DNA of 38,593 bases, from NCBI GenBank assembly GCA_945827785.1, contig CALZOR010000011.1, positions 1 through 38,593 of the forward strand. The letters are read 5' to 3'. Position numbers and translations under genes: made by a program. This document shows, in pieces, positions 27,300 through 35,887 of this stretch. Numbering within the stretch: position 1 is the stretch's first letter; every line of letters starts with the position of its first letter. The stretch is from an uncultured Bacteroidales bacterium. Its GTDB lineage: Bacteria > Bacteroidota > Bacteroidia > Bacteroidales > UBA932. The notes beneath the pieces were generated by a model. That model saw nothing but the letters and a program-made list of their open reading frames with translations, was not told where the DNA came from and made no database searches.

Positions 27300-28555
27300 T
27301 ATTTAACGTCTTTATAATCAGTGTCAATAAGCTTGATGATGTGTTTTGCAAGAGGAAGGGACAAAAGCTGCAACGCTCCTACGATAAGCAGAGCATAACG
27401 CAAGGCAGCATCTTCCGAGAAAACAGCTGCGATTACAATGAACAGAAGCATACCGAGTGCTCTTCCGGCAAAAAGTCCAAGCTCATGCGAAAGGATGTAG
27501 GTATATCCGTCTCTTTTCTCGATGAGCGAAACTGTATCAATCGTCTTCATCATAGTCGGATAATAAGCCAGATCATGGATAGGCTGGAAGAAAATTTTGC
27601 AAACGATGAATATGTAAGCACCTGCAGCTGAAAATAGTAAGCTGTTTGCAATGCATCCTGCAAAAAAGACAAAGAGTCCGGTTCCGAATATGACCATTCT
27701 ATGCTGAGGCTTTGCCACTCTGCCAAGGACATAGACAATTACTGCAGTAAGGGCTCCACCTATGCCTTGAATAAGTCCAAGTTCTCCTTCTCCACCGATA
27801 AATTTAAGTATGAGGATGGAAGGAGCTGTCACAAGGAAACCCTGGACCATTCCTTTGAGCGAAGCCAAAGAGAGCATTTCATTCCACAACCTATGGAATT
27901 TAACATGAAAGAAGCTTTTGCTCTCAGGCTGCTTGAAATCGCCCCTCGAAAGGGCCACACATGCCAGGATTGAAATCACACATGCACAAACCGTTACAAT
28001 CTGGTATCCGTTCTGAAGATTGAGAGTATGACCGAATACAACGGATCCGTCAACATTTGCAAGTAGGGCACCTACAGCTACCGGAATAACAATATTCCAG
28101 AAAGAGAAAAAGAATGACTCAAAACCGAAAAAGTAGTTTCTTCCCTCATCATTGGTTGAATAAAGAGTAAGCAGATAGCGGTTTGTCCAGAAGAAACCGG
28201 TTGTGAGTCCGAGAAGGAATCCTGTACCGCATATCATGGTAGTATTCACATTTTTGATGAACATCATTATCATGAGTGCGACAGCAGAAAAAAGGATGCC
28301 AAAGCTATAGAGTACCTTCACATTGATTCTTTTCAGAAGCATTCCGTTCACCACGGCTGAAAGAGCTACACCAATGTACATGCAAAGCTGATATACTATC
28401 ACCATTGATGCCGCACCGGTATTGCGCATGATGTATGCTCCGGCAAAAATCTCCACAATCGGAAGAACCATTGCAAATAGCAGGTTGGTCACCAGGAGTG
28501 TCTTTACAGCCTTTGGCTGTGAAAGAAAGAATTTAATTTCACCCATTCCTTTCAT
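27299..28555 (-). CDS. MFS-family inner-membrane sugar transporter
   Basis: The start at 28555 (MKGMGEIKFFLSQPKAVK, 418 residues) is chosen because it lies 5 bases after the GH130 stop; the longer frame from 28606 would overlap GH130 by 47 bases. About twelve hydrophobic spans are visible, for example TLLVTNLLFAMVLPIVEIFA, SMVIVYQLCMYIGVALSAVV and LIQGIGGALTAVIVYVLG. No ATPase or PTS domain is present. MFS permeases beside GH130 genes commonly bring mannosides into the cytoplasm, so it likely feeds the GH130 enzyme encoded just upstream. Substrate is inferred from neighbours only. Confidence 0.85.
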   Translation of the reverse strand: MKGMGEIKFFLSQPKAVKTLLVTNLLFAMVLPIVEIFAGAYIMRNTGAASMVIVYQLCMYIGVALSAVVNGMLLKRINVKVLYSFGILFSAVALMIMMFIKNVNTTMICGTGFLLGLTTGFFWTNRYLLTLYSTNDEGRNYFFGFESFFFSFWNIVIPVAVGALLANVDGSVVFGHTLNLQNGYQIVTVCACVISILACVALSRGDFKQPESKSFFHVKFHRLWNEMLSLASLKGMVQGFLVTAPSILILKFIGGEGELGLIQGIGGALTAVIVYVLGRVAKPQHRMVIFGTGLFVFFAGCIANSLLFSAAGAYIFIVCKIFFQPIHDLAYYPTMMKTIDTVSLIEKRDGYTYILSHELGLFAGRALGMLLFIVIAAVFSEDAALRYALLIVGALQLLSLPLAKHIIKLIDTDYKDVK

Positions 28556-28559
28556 GGCA

Positions 28560-29609
28560 CTATTTCTTAAGGCTTGCCAGAATCTCTTTGATTGAGAACT
28601 CGGCACTGCAGATTACCTCATCAGAAGCACCATAGAAAATGCGGATTGTGTCATCATCGACAAGATACTGACCGTTTGTAAAGACCACATTGCCGAAGAA
28701 ACCTGTTTTCTCATAATCCGCAATAGGTTCCATTATTGGTTCCTCACTACGTGCAATCACTTTCGCAGGGTCATTCAGGTCAAGCAAAAGAGCTCCAAGG
28801 CAATAACGGTTCTCAGCATTGGCCCCGTGGTAGATTTCAAGCCAGCCTTCCGATGTTTTGATAGGAGCAGCTCCGGCACCGACACGAGTGCAATCCCATT
28901 TTCCCGGACGCGTTGTGGCTATGCAAACATGTTTTCCCCAGTGGATTCTGTCCGGAGACTCTGCCACCCAAATATAGTTACCTCCGAGTTCAGGGCTGCT
29001 TGGTCTGTGGAATGCATAATATTTATCACCGATTTTTTCCTCGAACAAAGCGCAGTCCTTATTATGAGGAGGGAATATCATTCCATGGCGCGTGATGGTC
29101 TTGAAATCTTTTGTTTCAATCAAGCCGACTCCGACTGCGACTGGTGACACCTCTGTAAAGGTGAGGAAGAAGCCGTCCTCTGTAGTAGCGACACGGCAGT
29201 CCTCAATGCCGAATGACTCCTGAAATCCAGCTCCGAAGATTGGCTTGATTTGAGGATCTTCATAGAAATGAACATCATCATCACTACATACCGGGCGAAG
29301 GTATGAAAGAGTGGTAAGATAGTTCTGACCTTTGTAATTTATTACGCGTGCATCAGAAGCGTCAAGCGAAGGATCATTTTTGTCAAAGGTAAGAACTTCT
29401 ATCTCCCCATTATCATTATATATAGGGAAACTGATTTTCCCTTCCTGTTGTACAGGTCTTTCTGCCACACGCAGAAGAAGCCATGTCTTTCCATTCAACT
29501 TGAATACTCCAGGATTAAGAAGGCAGGTGATTTCCATACCGGGAATGCACGCCTTCAAATCAGATGGGCGGAGAATAGGATTATTCTCATTTCTTTTTGC
29601 AATATCCAT
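28560..29609 (-). CDS. GH130-family beta-mannoside phosphorylase or mannosidase
   Basis: The 349-residue protein lacks a signal peptide and should be cytoplasmic. It has the five-bladed-propeller motifs of GH130: NENNPILRPSDL, NPGVFKLNGKTWLLLRVAER, SFGIEDCRVATTEDGFFLTF, FEEKIGDKYYAFHRPSSPEL, GKWDCTRVGAGAAPIKTSEG with WLEIYHGA, and the late YEKTGFFGNVVFTNG. GH130 enzymes either phosphorolyse beta-mannosides to mannose-1-phosphate or, in a subset active on beta-1,2-mannosides, hydrolyse them. The usual 'GAGpPPI' block reads GAGAAPI here, so the subfamily and the choice between phosphorylase and hydrolase are left open. It is the first gene of the PUL 2 operon and divergent from the HTCS gene. 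Confidence 0.9.
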   Translation of the reverse strand: MDIAKRNENNPILRPSDLKACIPGMEITCLLNPGVFKLNGKTWLLLRVAERPVQQEGKISFPIYNDNGEIEVLTFDKNDPSLDASDARVINYKGQNYLTTLSYLRPVCSDDDVHFYEDPQIKPIFGAGFQESFGIEDCRVATTEDGFFLTFTEVSPVAVGVGLIETKDFKTITRHGMIFPPHNKDCALFEEKIGDKYYAFHRPSSPELGGNYIWVAESPDRIHWGKHVCIATTRPGKWDCTRVGAGAAPIKTSEGWLEIYHGANAENRYCLGALLLDLNDPAKVIARSEEPIMEPIADYEKTGFFGNVVFTNGQYLVDDDTIRIFYGASDEVICSAEFSIKEILASLKK

Positions 29610-29646
29610 AATATTTAATGTGTTTTAGTGTCCTGTGGTTCGTTGG

Positions 29647-29654
29647 CAAAGGTA
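29647..29654 (-). promoter_or_regulatory. -7 promoter box of the PUL 2 operon
   Basis: The minus strand reads TACCTTTG, identical to the -7 box of the ribosomal operon promoter, 37 bases before the GH130 ATG. There is no TTTG at the proper -33 spacing, as expected for a promoter that needs its HTCS activator. Confidence 0.6.
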
Positions 29655-29683
29655 TGGTATCATATTCCTCCAATGGTATACAT
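29654..29683. promoter_or_regulatory. Candidate HTCS operator: direct repeats upstream of the PUL 2 promoter
   Basis: ATGGTATCAT (29654-29663) and ATGGTATACAT (29673-29683) form a direct repeat with a 19-base period, covering the -10 to -40 region of the PUL 2 operon promoter. AraC-type output domains of HTCS regulators typically bind direct repeats near -35. The spacing of about two helical turns puts both half-sites on one face. Confidence 0.4.
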
Positions 29684-29685
29684 TT

Positions 29686-29717
29686 CTTGCAAAGAGGTGT
29701 ACTTTTTTATATTTTTG
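29686..29717 (+). promoter_or_regulatory. Promoter of the HTCS gene
   Basis: TATTTTTG (29710-29717) matches TAnnTTTG, with CTTG (29686-29689, TTG core) 20 bases upstream. The start codon chosen for the HTCS lies 15 bases after the -7 box, giving a short leader. The signal supports the start at 29733 over an upstream ATG at 29628, which would precede the promoter. Confidence 0.6.
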
Positions 29718-29732
29718 TCAAAAAAATCAGGC

Positions 29733-32700
29733 ATGAAAGCATCATTAAAAATATTTTGCTTCATTTCAGCTATTATTTTGCCGGTTTGCCTCAAAGCCGA
29801 CATAAATTATCTGTCCAATAGGAACGGATTGTCCAATAGCAGTGTCACTTGCATTTACCAGGACAGCCAAGGCTTCATGTGGTTCGGCACATGGGACGGT
29901 CTGAACAGATATGACGGCCGGCAATTTGACATATACAGGCCCACCCTTGAAGACAATTCACTCAGCAGCAGCATCGTCAGGGATGTCATGGAGGATACGG
30001 ACCACAATCTTTGGGTTGTCAGCGACAGAGGAATAGACCGTTTTGACCGGCAGAGCAACAAATTCAAAAGGTATTTCTCGGACATCGCACGAATGGGATT
30101 GAAAGGTGAGCGTTCTTTCTGCCTTAGTTGCGACGGTCGCGGACAGGTCATGGCGACAGTCTCCGGTTACGGACAATTCCTTTATGACAAGGAAGTGGAC
30201 AGATTCAACCAATTATCCAATTTTTCAGAATCTGTAAGCTACCAGCATTATGACTGTCAATCAAAATTATGGACAGAGGTTGCCAATACTCTTTCCGATG
30301 GCACACATACATTTCAGAATATTGAGTTTTCGCAGTTGAACCAAGATGGAACCAGAATATGGACCAAATGCCTCAACGACAACGTTCTGAGAGCAATGGA
30401 CACAAAAAGCAGTGTTGTATTTGCAGAGATAGAGTTACCGGATAATTGTGGAAAAATCCAATGCATGACAGAATGGGATGGTTATATCTGCATAGGTTTC
30501 AGCGATGGACTATATAAATATTCCCATCAAGAGTCTTCCATGATGCTTGAAGGCATTTCCATCATTTCCCTCTTCGGACAGGACCAGATGCTGTGGGTTG
30601 GTACTGATATGAAAGGCTTGGTCGTGGTCAGCGAAAAGGAGAAACTCTTCAGATCTGCAACGGCATCCGATTTCCCGGAATTCTCAAACGCGGCTGTCCG
30701 CGCCTTCTATCAGGAAACTCCCTCACTGATGTGGATCGGGACAAAGGGGAATGGACTCATTCTGGCAGATATCAATTCAAATACCATCATTGAAAGATTC
30801 GGGACAGGCAACGGACTGCCGGACAACAATGTCTATTCTCTCTGTGAAGGGGATGAGGTGGTCTGGATTGGAACAGATGGAGAGGGCCTGTTTTATATTG
30901 ATAAATCTCACCACTCGATACACAGGCTTGCCACTCCCGAGAATGTCATGATTAAATCTGTCTACGCGATACTTCAAACTGAAAGAAATGTCTTATGGGT
31001 GGGTACCAGCGGATATGGGCTGTATCGGCTCACCATTTCCAGAAACGGCTCAAATAATTACAAGGTGGTCTCCTATATGCATTTTTCGAAGGGGAATGGC
31101 TTGGAATCCAATATCATATATGCTTTGGGAAAGGAAAAGAACGGTATTGTATGGGTAGGAAGCAGAGGCGGAAGCATACGTAACTTCAGCCCAGACGGAA
31201 CACTGATTGAAGTTGACATACAACCAGAATATGAGGATGCATTGAAAGAAATGACTTGCATCTATGCATCAGAGTCCGGGATAATATGGATGGGGACGAG
31301 CCTGGGAGTATTCGGATACAAGGACGGCAAAACAGAACGTCTGGATTCCAGGTATATCGCAGGAAGCAGCGTACATGGAATCATTGAAGACATGTACGGC
31401 ATGTTGTGGGTTAGTACCAACAACGGATTGGTGCGCATTGACCGGACACAAAGTCCGATAGCAGAAACGAAATATGCGGTAGAAGATGGCCTGCAGAACA
31501 ATGAATTTGCAGATGGAGCTTTTTATATAAGTCCCTATAACAGAGAGTTATTCTTTGGAGGAATCTCAGGATTCAGCCGTTTCAATCCATTCAATGCTGT
31601 AAATTCCTCTGTATTCCCGGCAATGAATCTTAAGGCTGTGTTGATTGACAACCAAAGATCATATGACTCTCTCAGGGAAAAAGATGGGATGTTGGAACTT
31701 GTGATGCAACCTGGACACAATTCTCTTACCCTTGAATTTGCGGTGATGGATTATATGTCAGCAGAGAAATGTGAACTTGCCTATATGCTTGAGGGATATA
31801 CCAGCGACTGGGTGTATCTGGGCACCTCTATGAATATCGCATTTGTAAATCTCAAACACGGACATTATACCCTCAAAGTAAAACATTCCAATTCTGACAA
31901 GTTATGGAGCGACGATATTTATTCGATGAATATCCTTGTCCTTCCGCAGTGGTATGAGACCCTCTGGGCAAAACTTGGATTGATATTGGTTTTATCAATT
32001 GCATTATTCATGACGGGTACCGGAATCCAAGCACGTCGGCGTGCTCAGAAAAAAGTACAGGAGGAAGAAGCACAGCAGCAGAAAATCAATGAAATACACG
32101 AAGCAAAGCTCCGCTTCTTCACCAACATTGCTCATGAATTCTCCAATTCCCTAACCTTGATTTACGGTCCGTGCAAAGAAATGCAGAAAATGAATTCCCT
32201 GCCGTTCAGGGGGCGGAAATATCTTGATTATATCGAAACTAACAGTTCACGCATGCTAGGCCTGATTCAGCAGCTGATTGATTTCAGAAAAGCTGAAACG
32301 GACCACCTTACAATTCACCCTGAAGAAGTGGACATCTTAGACCTCATTTCACGTACGGAAAATTATTTCAAGGGCAAAATGGAGGAAAAATCCATCCGGC
32401 TTCTGACGGATGTACGCTCGAATGACATCAAATGGGTGACAGACAAGGACAGCATTGAGAAAATCTTCTTCAATCTTTTGTCGAATGCCACCAAATATAC
32501 ACCTCCGGGTGGAGAAATTGACATAATCTGTTTCATAAAAGAGGGCAAACTTACTGTAGAAGTCAGAAATACCGGTGTGGGCATCCCACAAGAAAAACTT
32601 GATGCAGTTTTTGACAGATTCGAGGTGCTTGACCGTTTCGAGCACAATATTAAGAAAGGAAAAATCAGCAATGGCATAGGGCTTTCACTCTGCAAGACTC

Positions 32701-33662
32701 TTGTGGAAATGATGAACGGCGCAATCTGGGTTGAAAGCGACAGCCGGAGTTATGCATCATTCCTATTCTCTCTTCCAATGCTGGAGCCGTCCGATACCCC
32801 GAACGAAATGGTGAGACAATCTATCTTTGAAATGGAAACAACACCAGATCAGGATGAAAAGGTTCAAACGCCGGAAACGCCTAAAGCTTCTACGGGGAAA
32901 AAAGTCCTTATAGTAGATGATGACGACAATATACGACATTTTGTAATAGATTTGCTATCAGATAAATACATTATGCTTGAGGCTACAAACGGGGAAGAGG
33001 GGCTGGAATGTATCCAGGAAGAATTACCTGACCTTGTAATTTCTGACGTTGCCATGCCTGTCATGGATGGATTCCAAATGCTTAAGCGAATGAGAGAAAA
33101 CAAAGCCCTTGAGCACATCCCATTGGTTCTCCTTACATCAAGCAATTCGGACGACAATAAAAGAATTGGGCTGGACCATGGAGCCGATGCCTTTATTGGC
33201 AAGCCGTTCAGTCCGGATATCCTATTGTCTGTAATTGCCAATAAACTGGGACGTGACGAGGCTATCCTTCGCTATACGAATTCTGCATATAGCGCGATGG
33301 ACAGGTTCAGAGGAATCGAGATGAGCAAGGAAGACAAGGAGGCACTAACCCTTATGACCGATATCATCCAGAAGCATCTTGACAGCGAAACCTTGTGCAT
33401 GGATTTCATTGCGAATGAAATGTCCATAAGCAAAATGAAACTCTATCGGATGGTGAAATCATGTCTGAACACTACTCCTGTGGAGTACATCAAGACTCTA
33501 CGTCTGGAAAAAGCTGAAAAACTGCTCGTCGGCACGTCCCAAACGGTACAGCAGATAATGTATGAGTGTGGATTCAATACAAAGACCTATTTCTACCGCG
33601 AATTCGACAAAAAATACGGCTGCACTCCTAAACAATACCGCGACAAAGCAAAATGTTCCTGA
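29733..33662 (+). CDS. Hybrid two-component system regulator (HTCS) of PUL 2
   Basis: The start at 29733 (MKASLKIFCFISAIILPVCL) opens a signal peptide and gives 1309 residues. The periplasmic sensor is made of repeated propeller motifs (GFMWFGTWDGLNRYDG, VVWIGTDGEGLFYID, MLWVSTNNGLVRID) up to about residue 650, then a Y_Y_Y domain. A membrane span lies at about 744-765. The kinase core has the phospho-acceptor His801 in AHEFSNSLTLI and the ATPase NLLSNATKYTPPGGE near 914. A receiver domain follows with Asp1105 (DLVISDVAMPVMDG), then an AraC-type DNA-binding domain to the end (CGFNTKTYFYREFDKKYGCT). It should sense a PUL 2 glycan fragment and activate the divergent operon. The H-box SNS in place of the usual R/K-T/N-P is slightly unusual. 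Confidence 0.96.
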   Translation: MKASLKIFCFISAIILPVCLKADINYLSNRNGLSNSSVTCIYQDSQGFMWFGTWDGLNRYDGRQFDIYRPTLEDNSLSSSIVRDVMEDTDHNLWVVSDRGIDRFDRQSNKFKRYFSDIARMGLKGERSFCLSCDGRGQVMATVSGYGQFLYDKEVDRFNQLSNFSESVSYQHYDCQSKLWTEVANTLSDGTHTFQNIEFSQLNQDGTRIWTKCLNDNVLRAMDTKSSVVFAEIELPDNCGKIQCMTEWDGYICIGFSDGLYKYSHQESSMMLEGISIISLFGQDQMLWVGTDMKGLVVVSEKEKLFRSATASDFPEFSNAAVRAFYQETPSLMWIGTKGNGLILADINSNTIIERFGTGNGLPDNNVYSLCEGDEVVWIGTDGEGLFYIDKSHHSIHRLATPENVMIKSVYAILQTERNVLWVGTSGYGLYRLTISRNGSNNYKVVSYMHFSKGNGLESNIIYALGKEKNGIVWVGSRGGSIRNFSPDGTLIEVDIQPEYEDALKEMTCIYASESGIIWMGTSLGVFGYKDGKTERLDSRYIAGSSVHGIIEDMYGMLWVSTNNGLVRIDRTQSPIAETKYAVEDGLQNNEFADGAFYISPYNRELFFGGISGFSRFNPFNAVNSSVFPAMNLKAVLIDNQRSYDSLREKDGMLELVMQPGHNSLTLEFAVMDYMSAEKCELAYMLEGYTSDWVYLGTSMNIAFVNLKHGHYTLKVKHSNSDKLWSDDIYSMNILVLPQWYETLWAKLGLILVLSIALFMTGTGIQARRRAQKKVQEEEAQQQKINEIHEAKLRFFTNIAHEFSNSLTLIYGPCKEMQKMNSLPFRGRKYLDYIETNSSRMLGLIQQLIDFRKAETDHLTIHPEEVDILDLISRTENYFKGKMEEKSIRLLTDVRSNDIKWVTDKDSIEKIFFNLLSNATKYTPPGGEIDIICFIKEGKLTVEVRNTGVGIPQEKLDAVFDRFEVLDRFEHNIKKGKISNGIGLSLCKTLVEMMNGAIWVESDSRSYASFLFSLPMLEPSDTPNEMVRQSIFEMETTPDQDEKVQTPETPKASTGKKVLIVDDDDNIRHFVIDLLSDKYIMLEATNGEEGLECIQEELPDLVISDVAMPVMDGFQMLKRMRENKALEHIPLVLLTSSNSDDNKRIGLDHGADAFIGKPFSPDILLSVIANKLGRDEAILRYTNSAYSAMDRFRGIEMSKEDKEALTLMTDIIQKHLDSETLCMDFIANEMSISKMKLYRMVKSCLNTTPVEYIKTLRLEKAEKLLVGTSQTVQQIMYECGFNTKTYFYREFDKKYGCTPKQYRDKAKCS

Positions 33663-33682
33663 TTTGAGACAGGGGGGATGAG

Positions 33683-34687
33683 CTAAAGCAGCCGGCCTTG
33701 CCAGGTGTCGCGTTCCTGGAGGCGGTTGTCGAGAAGGCGGAGGAGTTCGACATTGCGGATGAGGCCCCAGGGGGTTGAATTCACGAAGCGAGGCGGAACC
33801 TCGCCTGCGAAGCGTTCGATGTAGAGGTCGGGACGGAGGCGCTCGAGCATGTCTATGAAAAAGTCAATGTATTCATCCAGAGCAAATTGCACGAAATCTT
33901 CAGGATGGGCGGCAAATTCCTTTTCCATTCTGGTTCCCTTCACAATCTGCAACTGGTGAAACTTGGCGGAGCGAATCGGGAGTTCGTTTATCATCTGACA
34001 CGACTCAAGCATCATCTGACGGCTTTCGCCTGGCAGGCCGAGGATGAAATGGGCGCCCATGTCAAGCCCTCTTTCGGCAGTGGCCATAACTGCCCTGCGG
34101 GCTGTTTCAAAGTCGTGGCCGCGGTTGATTCGGTTCAAGGTTACATCGTAACAAGACTCTATGCCATACTCTACAATGACCACGGGAGCATGGCGTTCAC
34201 TCCCCTGCCCGTCTGGTCCTTCAAGAGTTCTTTTCCAGCCTTGCATCGCCTTTCCTTGTGCCAAGTCTGCAAGGAAATCCAGTTTCTGCTCGTCCACACA
34301 ATCCGGCCTTGTACCAATTACAATCCCCACCACTGCAGGATGCTGCAAGGCTTCGACATAGAGTTCCCGCAGGCGTTCAAGAGGAGCGTAAGTATTTGAA
34401 AATGATTGGAAATAAGCAAGATAATGCTCTGTTGTACGGTAGCGGACCTTGTGGAATTCGATACCCTCGTCCATCTGCTGATGCAGGCTTTTGCCTGCTG
34501 TGCTGTAGGCTGGATGGAAGGCGGCATTGTCACAATAGGTGCAGCCACCGCGACCCACCTTGCCGTCACGATTGGGGCAGGTGAAGCCGGCATCGAGCAC
34601 AATTTTCTGAAGGCGTTCGCCGTATTTCTGCCTGAAATATCCTACAAAGGAATTATATCGCTTGCCGTTTGGGAAATTATAGTCCAT
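33683..34687 (-). CDS. TIGR01212-type radical SAM protein (YhcC-like)
   Basis: The 334-residue protein carries the family's iron-sulfur motif CPNRDGKVGRGGCTYC with Cys37, Cys49 and Cys52 (spacing CX11CX2C rather than CX3CX2C). Also visible are FQSFSNTYAP, GIVIGTRPDCVDE, VEYGIESC and ahfILGLPGES, which form the SAM-binding barrel. The family is widespread; its reaction was not known to me with certainty, though tRNA or cofactor modification has been suggested for relatives. It converges on the HTCS gene with a 20-base gap and diverges from manA. There is no sign that it belongs to PUL 2. Confidence 0.88.
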   Translation of the reverse strand: MDYNFPNGKRYNSFVGYFRQKYGERLQKIVLDAGFTCPNRDGKVGRGGCTYCDNAAFHPAYSTAGKSLHQQMDEGIEFHKVRYRTTEHYLAYFQSFSNTYAPLERLRELYVEALQHPAVVGIVIGTRPDCVDEQKLDFLADLAQGKAMQGWKRTLEGPDGQGSERHAPVVIVEYGIESCYDVTLNRINRGHDFETARRAVMATAERGLDMGAHFILGLPGESRQMMLESCQMINELPIRSAKFHQLQIVKGTRMEKEFAAHPEDFVQFALDEYIDFFIDMLERLRPDLYIERFAGEVPPRFVNSTPWGLIRNVELLRLLDNRLQERDTWQGRLL

Positions 34688-34707
34688 TATCTCATACTAA
34701 TGAAATG

Positions 34708-34715
34708 CAAAATTA
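34708..34715 (-). promoter_or_regulatory. -7 promoter box for the radical SAM gene
   Basis: The minus strand reads TAATTTTG, an exact TAnnTTTG match 20 bases before the ATG at 34687. The opposite strand carries TATCTTCG near 34737, one mismatch from the same consensus, which may serve manA. Confidence 0.4.
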
Positions 34716-34776
34716 CGACTTTCAATGAATAATTGCTATCTTCGCCGTGCTAAACTTTCTATATAAAAACGACACC

Positions 34777-35751
34777 ATGTACCCACTCAAATTCCAAAAC
34801 ATTTTCAAGTCCGTCGTATGGGGCGGAGAAAAGATAGCTCCTTTCAAAGGAGTGAATACACAGCAGAAGAACATCGGCGAAAGCTGGGAACTTTCAGGCG
34901 TAAAAGGCAATGAGTCCATCGTTGCAGAAGGCCCCCTTGCCGGCAGGACAATCACCTCACTTGCAGAGGAATACAAGGGCAGCCTGCTCGGAGAAAAGGT
35001 CTATGCTGCCACCGGGGCAGAATTCCCTCTTCTGATTAAATTCATCGATGCACGAGACGATCTCTCAATCCAGGTACATCCTGATGACAAACTCGCTGCA
35101 GAAAGGCACAACGGCTCGAAAGGCAAGACAGAGATGTGGTATGTAGTCCAGGCGGACGAGAAGGCACACCTGATGTCGGGTCTGAACAAGGAAATAACTC
35201 CAGAGGAATATGCAGCAAAGGTTGCAGACAACACCATAACCGATGTGCTTCATGACTACGACGTGCACGCAGGCGATGTGTTCTTCCTTCCGGCAGGCCG
35301 TATCCACAGCATTGGTAAAGGCTGCTTCATCGCAGAAATCCAGCAGACATCCGACATCACCTACAGAATATACGATTTCGGAAGGCTCGGGCTGGACGGC
35401 AAGCCTCGCGAGCTGCACACCGAACTTTCAAAGGCGGCAATCGACTACACCGTCCTTCCTGACTACAAGACTTCATACCAGAGCTGTAAGGATCAGGAAA
35501 ACGAGCTGGTAAGCTGCAAGTATTTCACTACCAGCCTCTACGAGCTCGACAAGGAGGTGACCAAAGACATGAGCGGGCTTGACTCGTTTGTCATTGCCAT
35601 CTGCATTGAAGGCTCTGGTTCCCTCACGGATTCCGAAGGCAATGCAGTGAGCCTGCGTCAGGGCGAGACTGTACTCGTTCCTGCTTGTTCGCGCAGTTTC
35701 ACGCTTCGGCCAGAAGGCAACATGAAGGTGATTACAAGCTACATACGATAA
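34777..35751 (+). CDS. manA: Mannose-6-phosphate isomerase, class I
   Basis: The ATG at 34777 (MYPLKFQNIFKSVVWGGEKI) is preferred over a GTG at 34747 because the family starts here; it gives 324 residues, typical of the short class I enzymes. Visible motifs are SWELSG, PLLIKFIDARDDLSIQVHPD (with a zinc-binding Gln-x-His), TEMWYVV, and VFFLPAGRIHSIGKGCFIAE with the second His and Glu ligands and IQQTSDITYRIYDFGR. It interconverts mannose-6-phosphate and fructose-6-phosphate. It is monocistronic and may be housekeeping, but it would also serve mannose released by the GH130 enzyme of PUL 2. Confidence 0.95.
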   Translation: MYPLKFQNIFKSVVWGGEKIAPFKGVNTQQKNIGESWELSGVKGNESIVAEGPLAGRTITSLAEEYKGSLLGEKVYAATGAEFPLLIKFIDARDDLSIQVHPDDKLAAERHNGSKGKTEMWYVVQADEKAHLMSGLNKEITPEEYAAKVADNTITDVLHDYDVHAGDVFFLPAGRIHSIGKGCFIAEIQQTSDITYRIYDFGRLGLDGKPRELHTELSKAAIDYTVLPDYKTSYQSCKDQENELVSCKYFTTSLYELDKEVTKDMSGLDSFVIAICIEGSGSLTDSEGNAVSLRQGETVLVPACSRSFTLRPEGNMKVITSYIR

Positions 35752-35765
35752 TCAACGGACAACAA

Positions 35766-35865
35766 TAATTGCAGCGGCAGATATCCGCCGGCGGTCCTCC
35801 CCACTTCGTGGGTCCCCTCCCTTTTCGGGAGCCAATGCCGCCTTCAGATATCTGCCGCTGCAATT
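35766..35865. repeat. 100-bp cruciform-like palindromic element
   Basis: A perfect 19-bp inverted repeat (35766-35784 and 35847-35865; left arm AATTGCAGCGGCAGATATC) encloses a second pairing GGCGG/CCGCC (35789-35793, 35838-35842) and two inner hairpins, CCCAC-TTC-GTGGG (35799-35811) and CTCCC-N6-GGGAG (35816-35831). The fold is a closed stem with a multibranch loop. It fills almost the whole 136-bp gap between the convergent manA and M3 peptidase genes. No T-run follows on either strand, so it is not a standard terminator. It looks like a mobile or repetitive intergenic element, or a structured RNA. Confidence 0.7.
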
Positions 35866-35887
35866 GATCTATAAAAATAGACATCTG

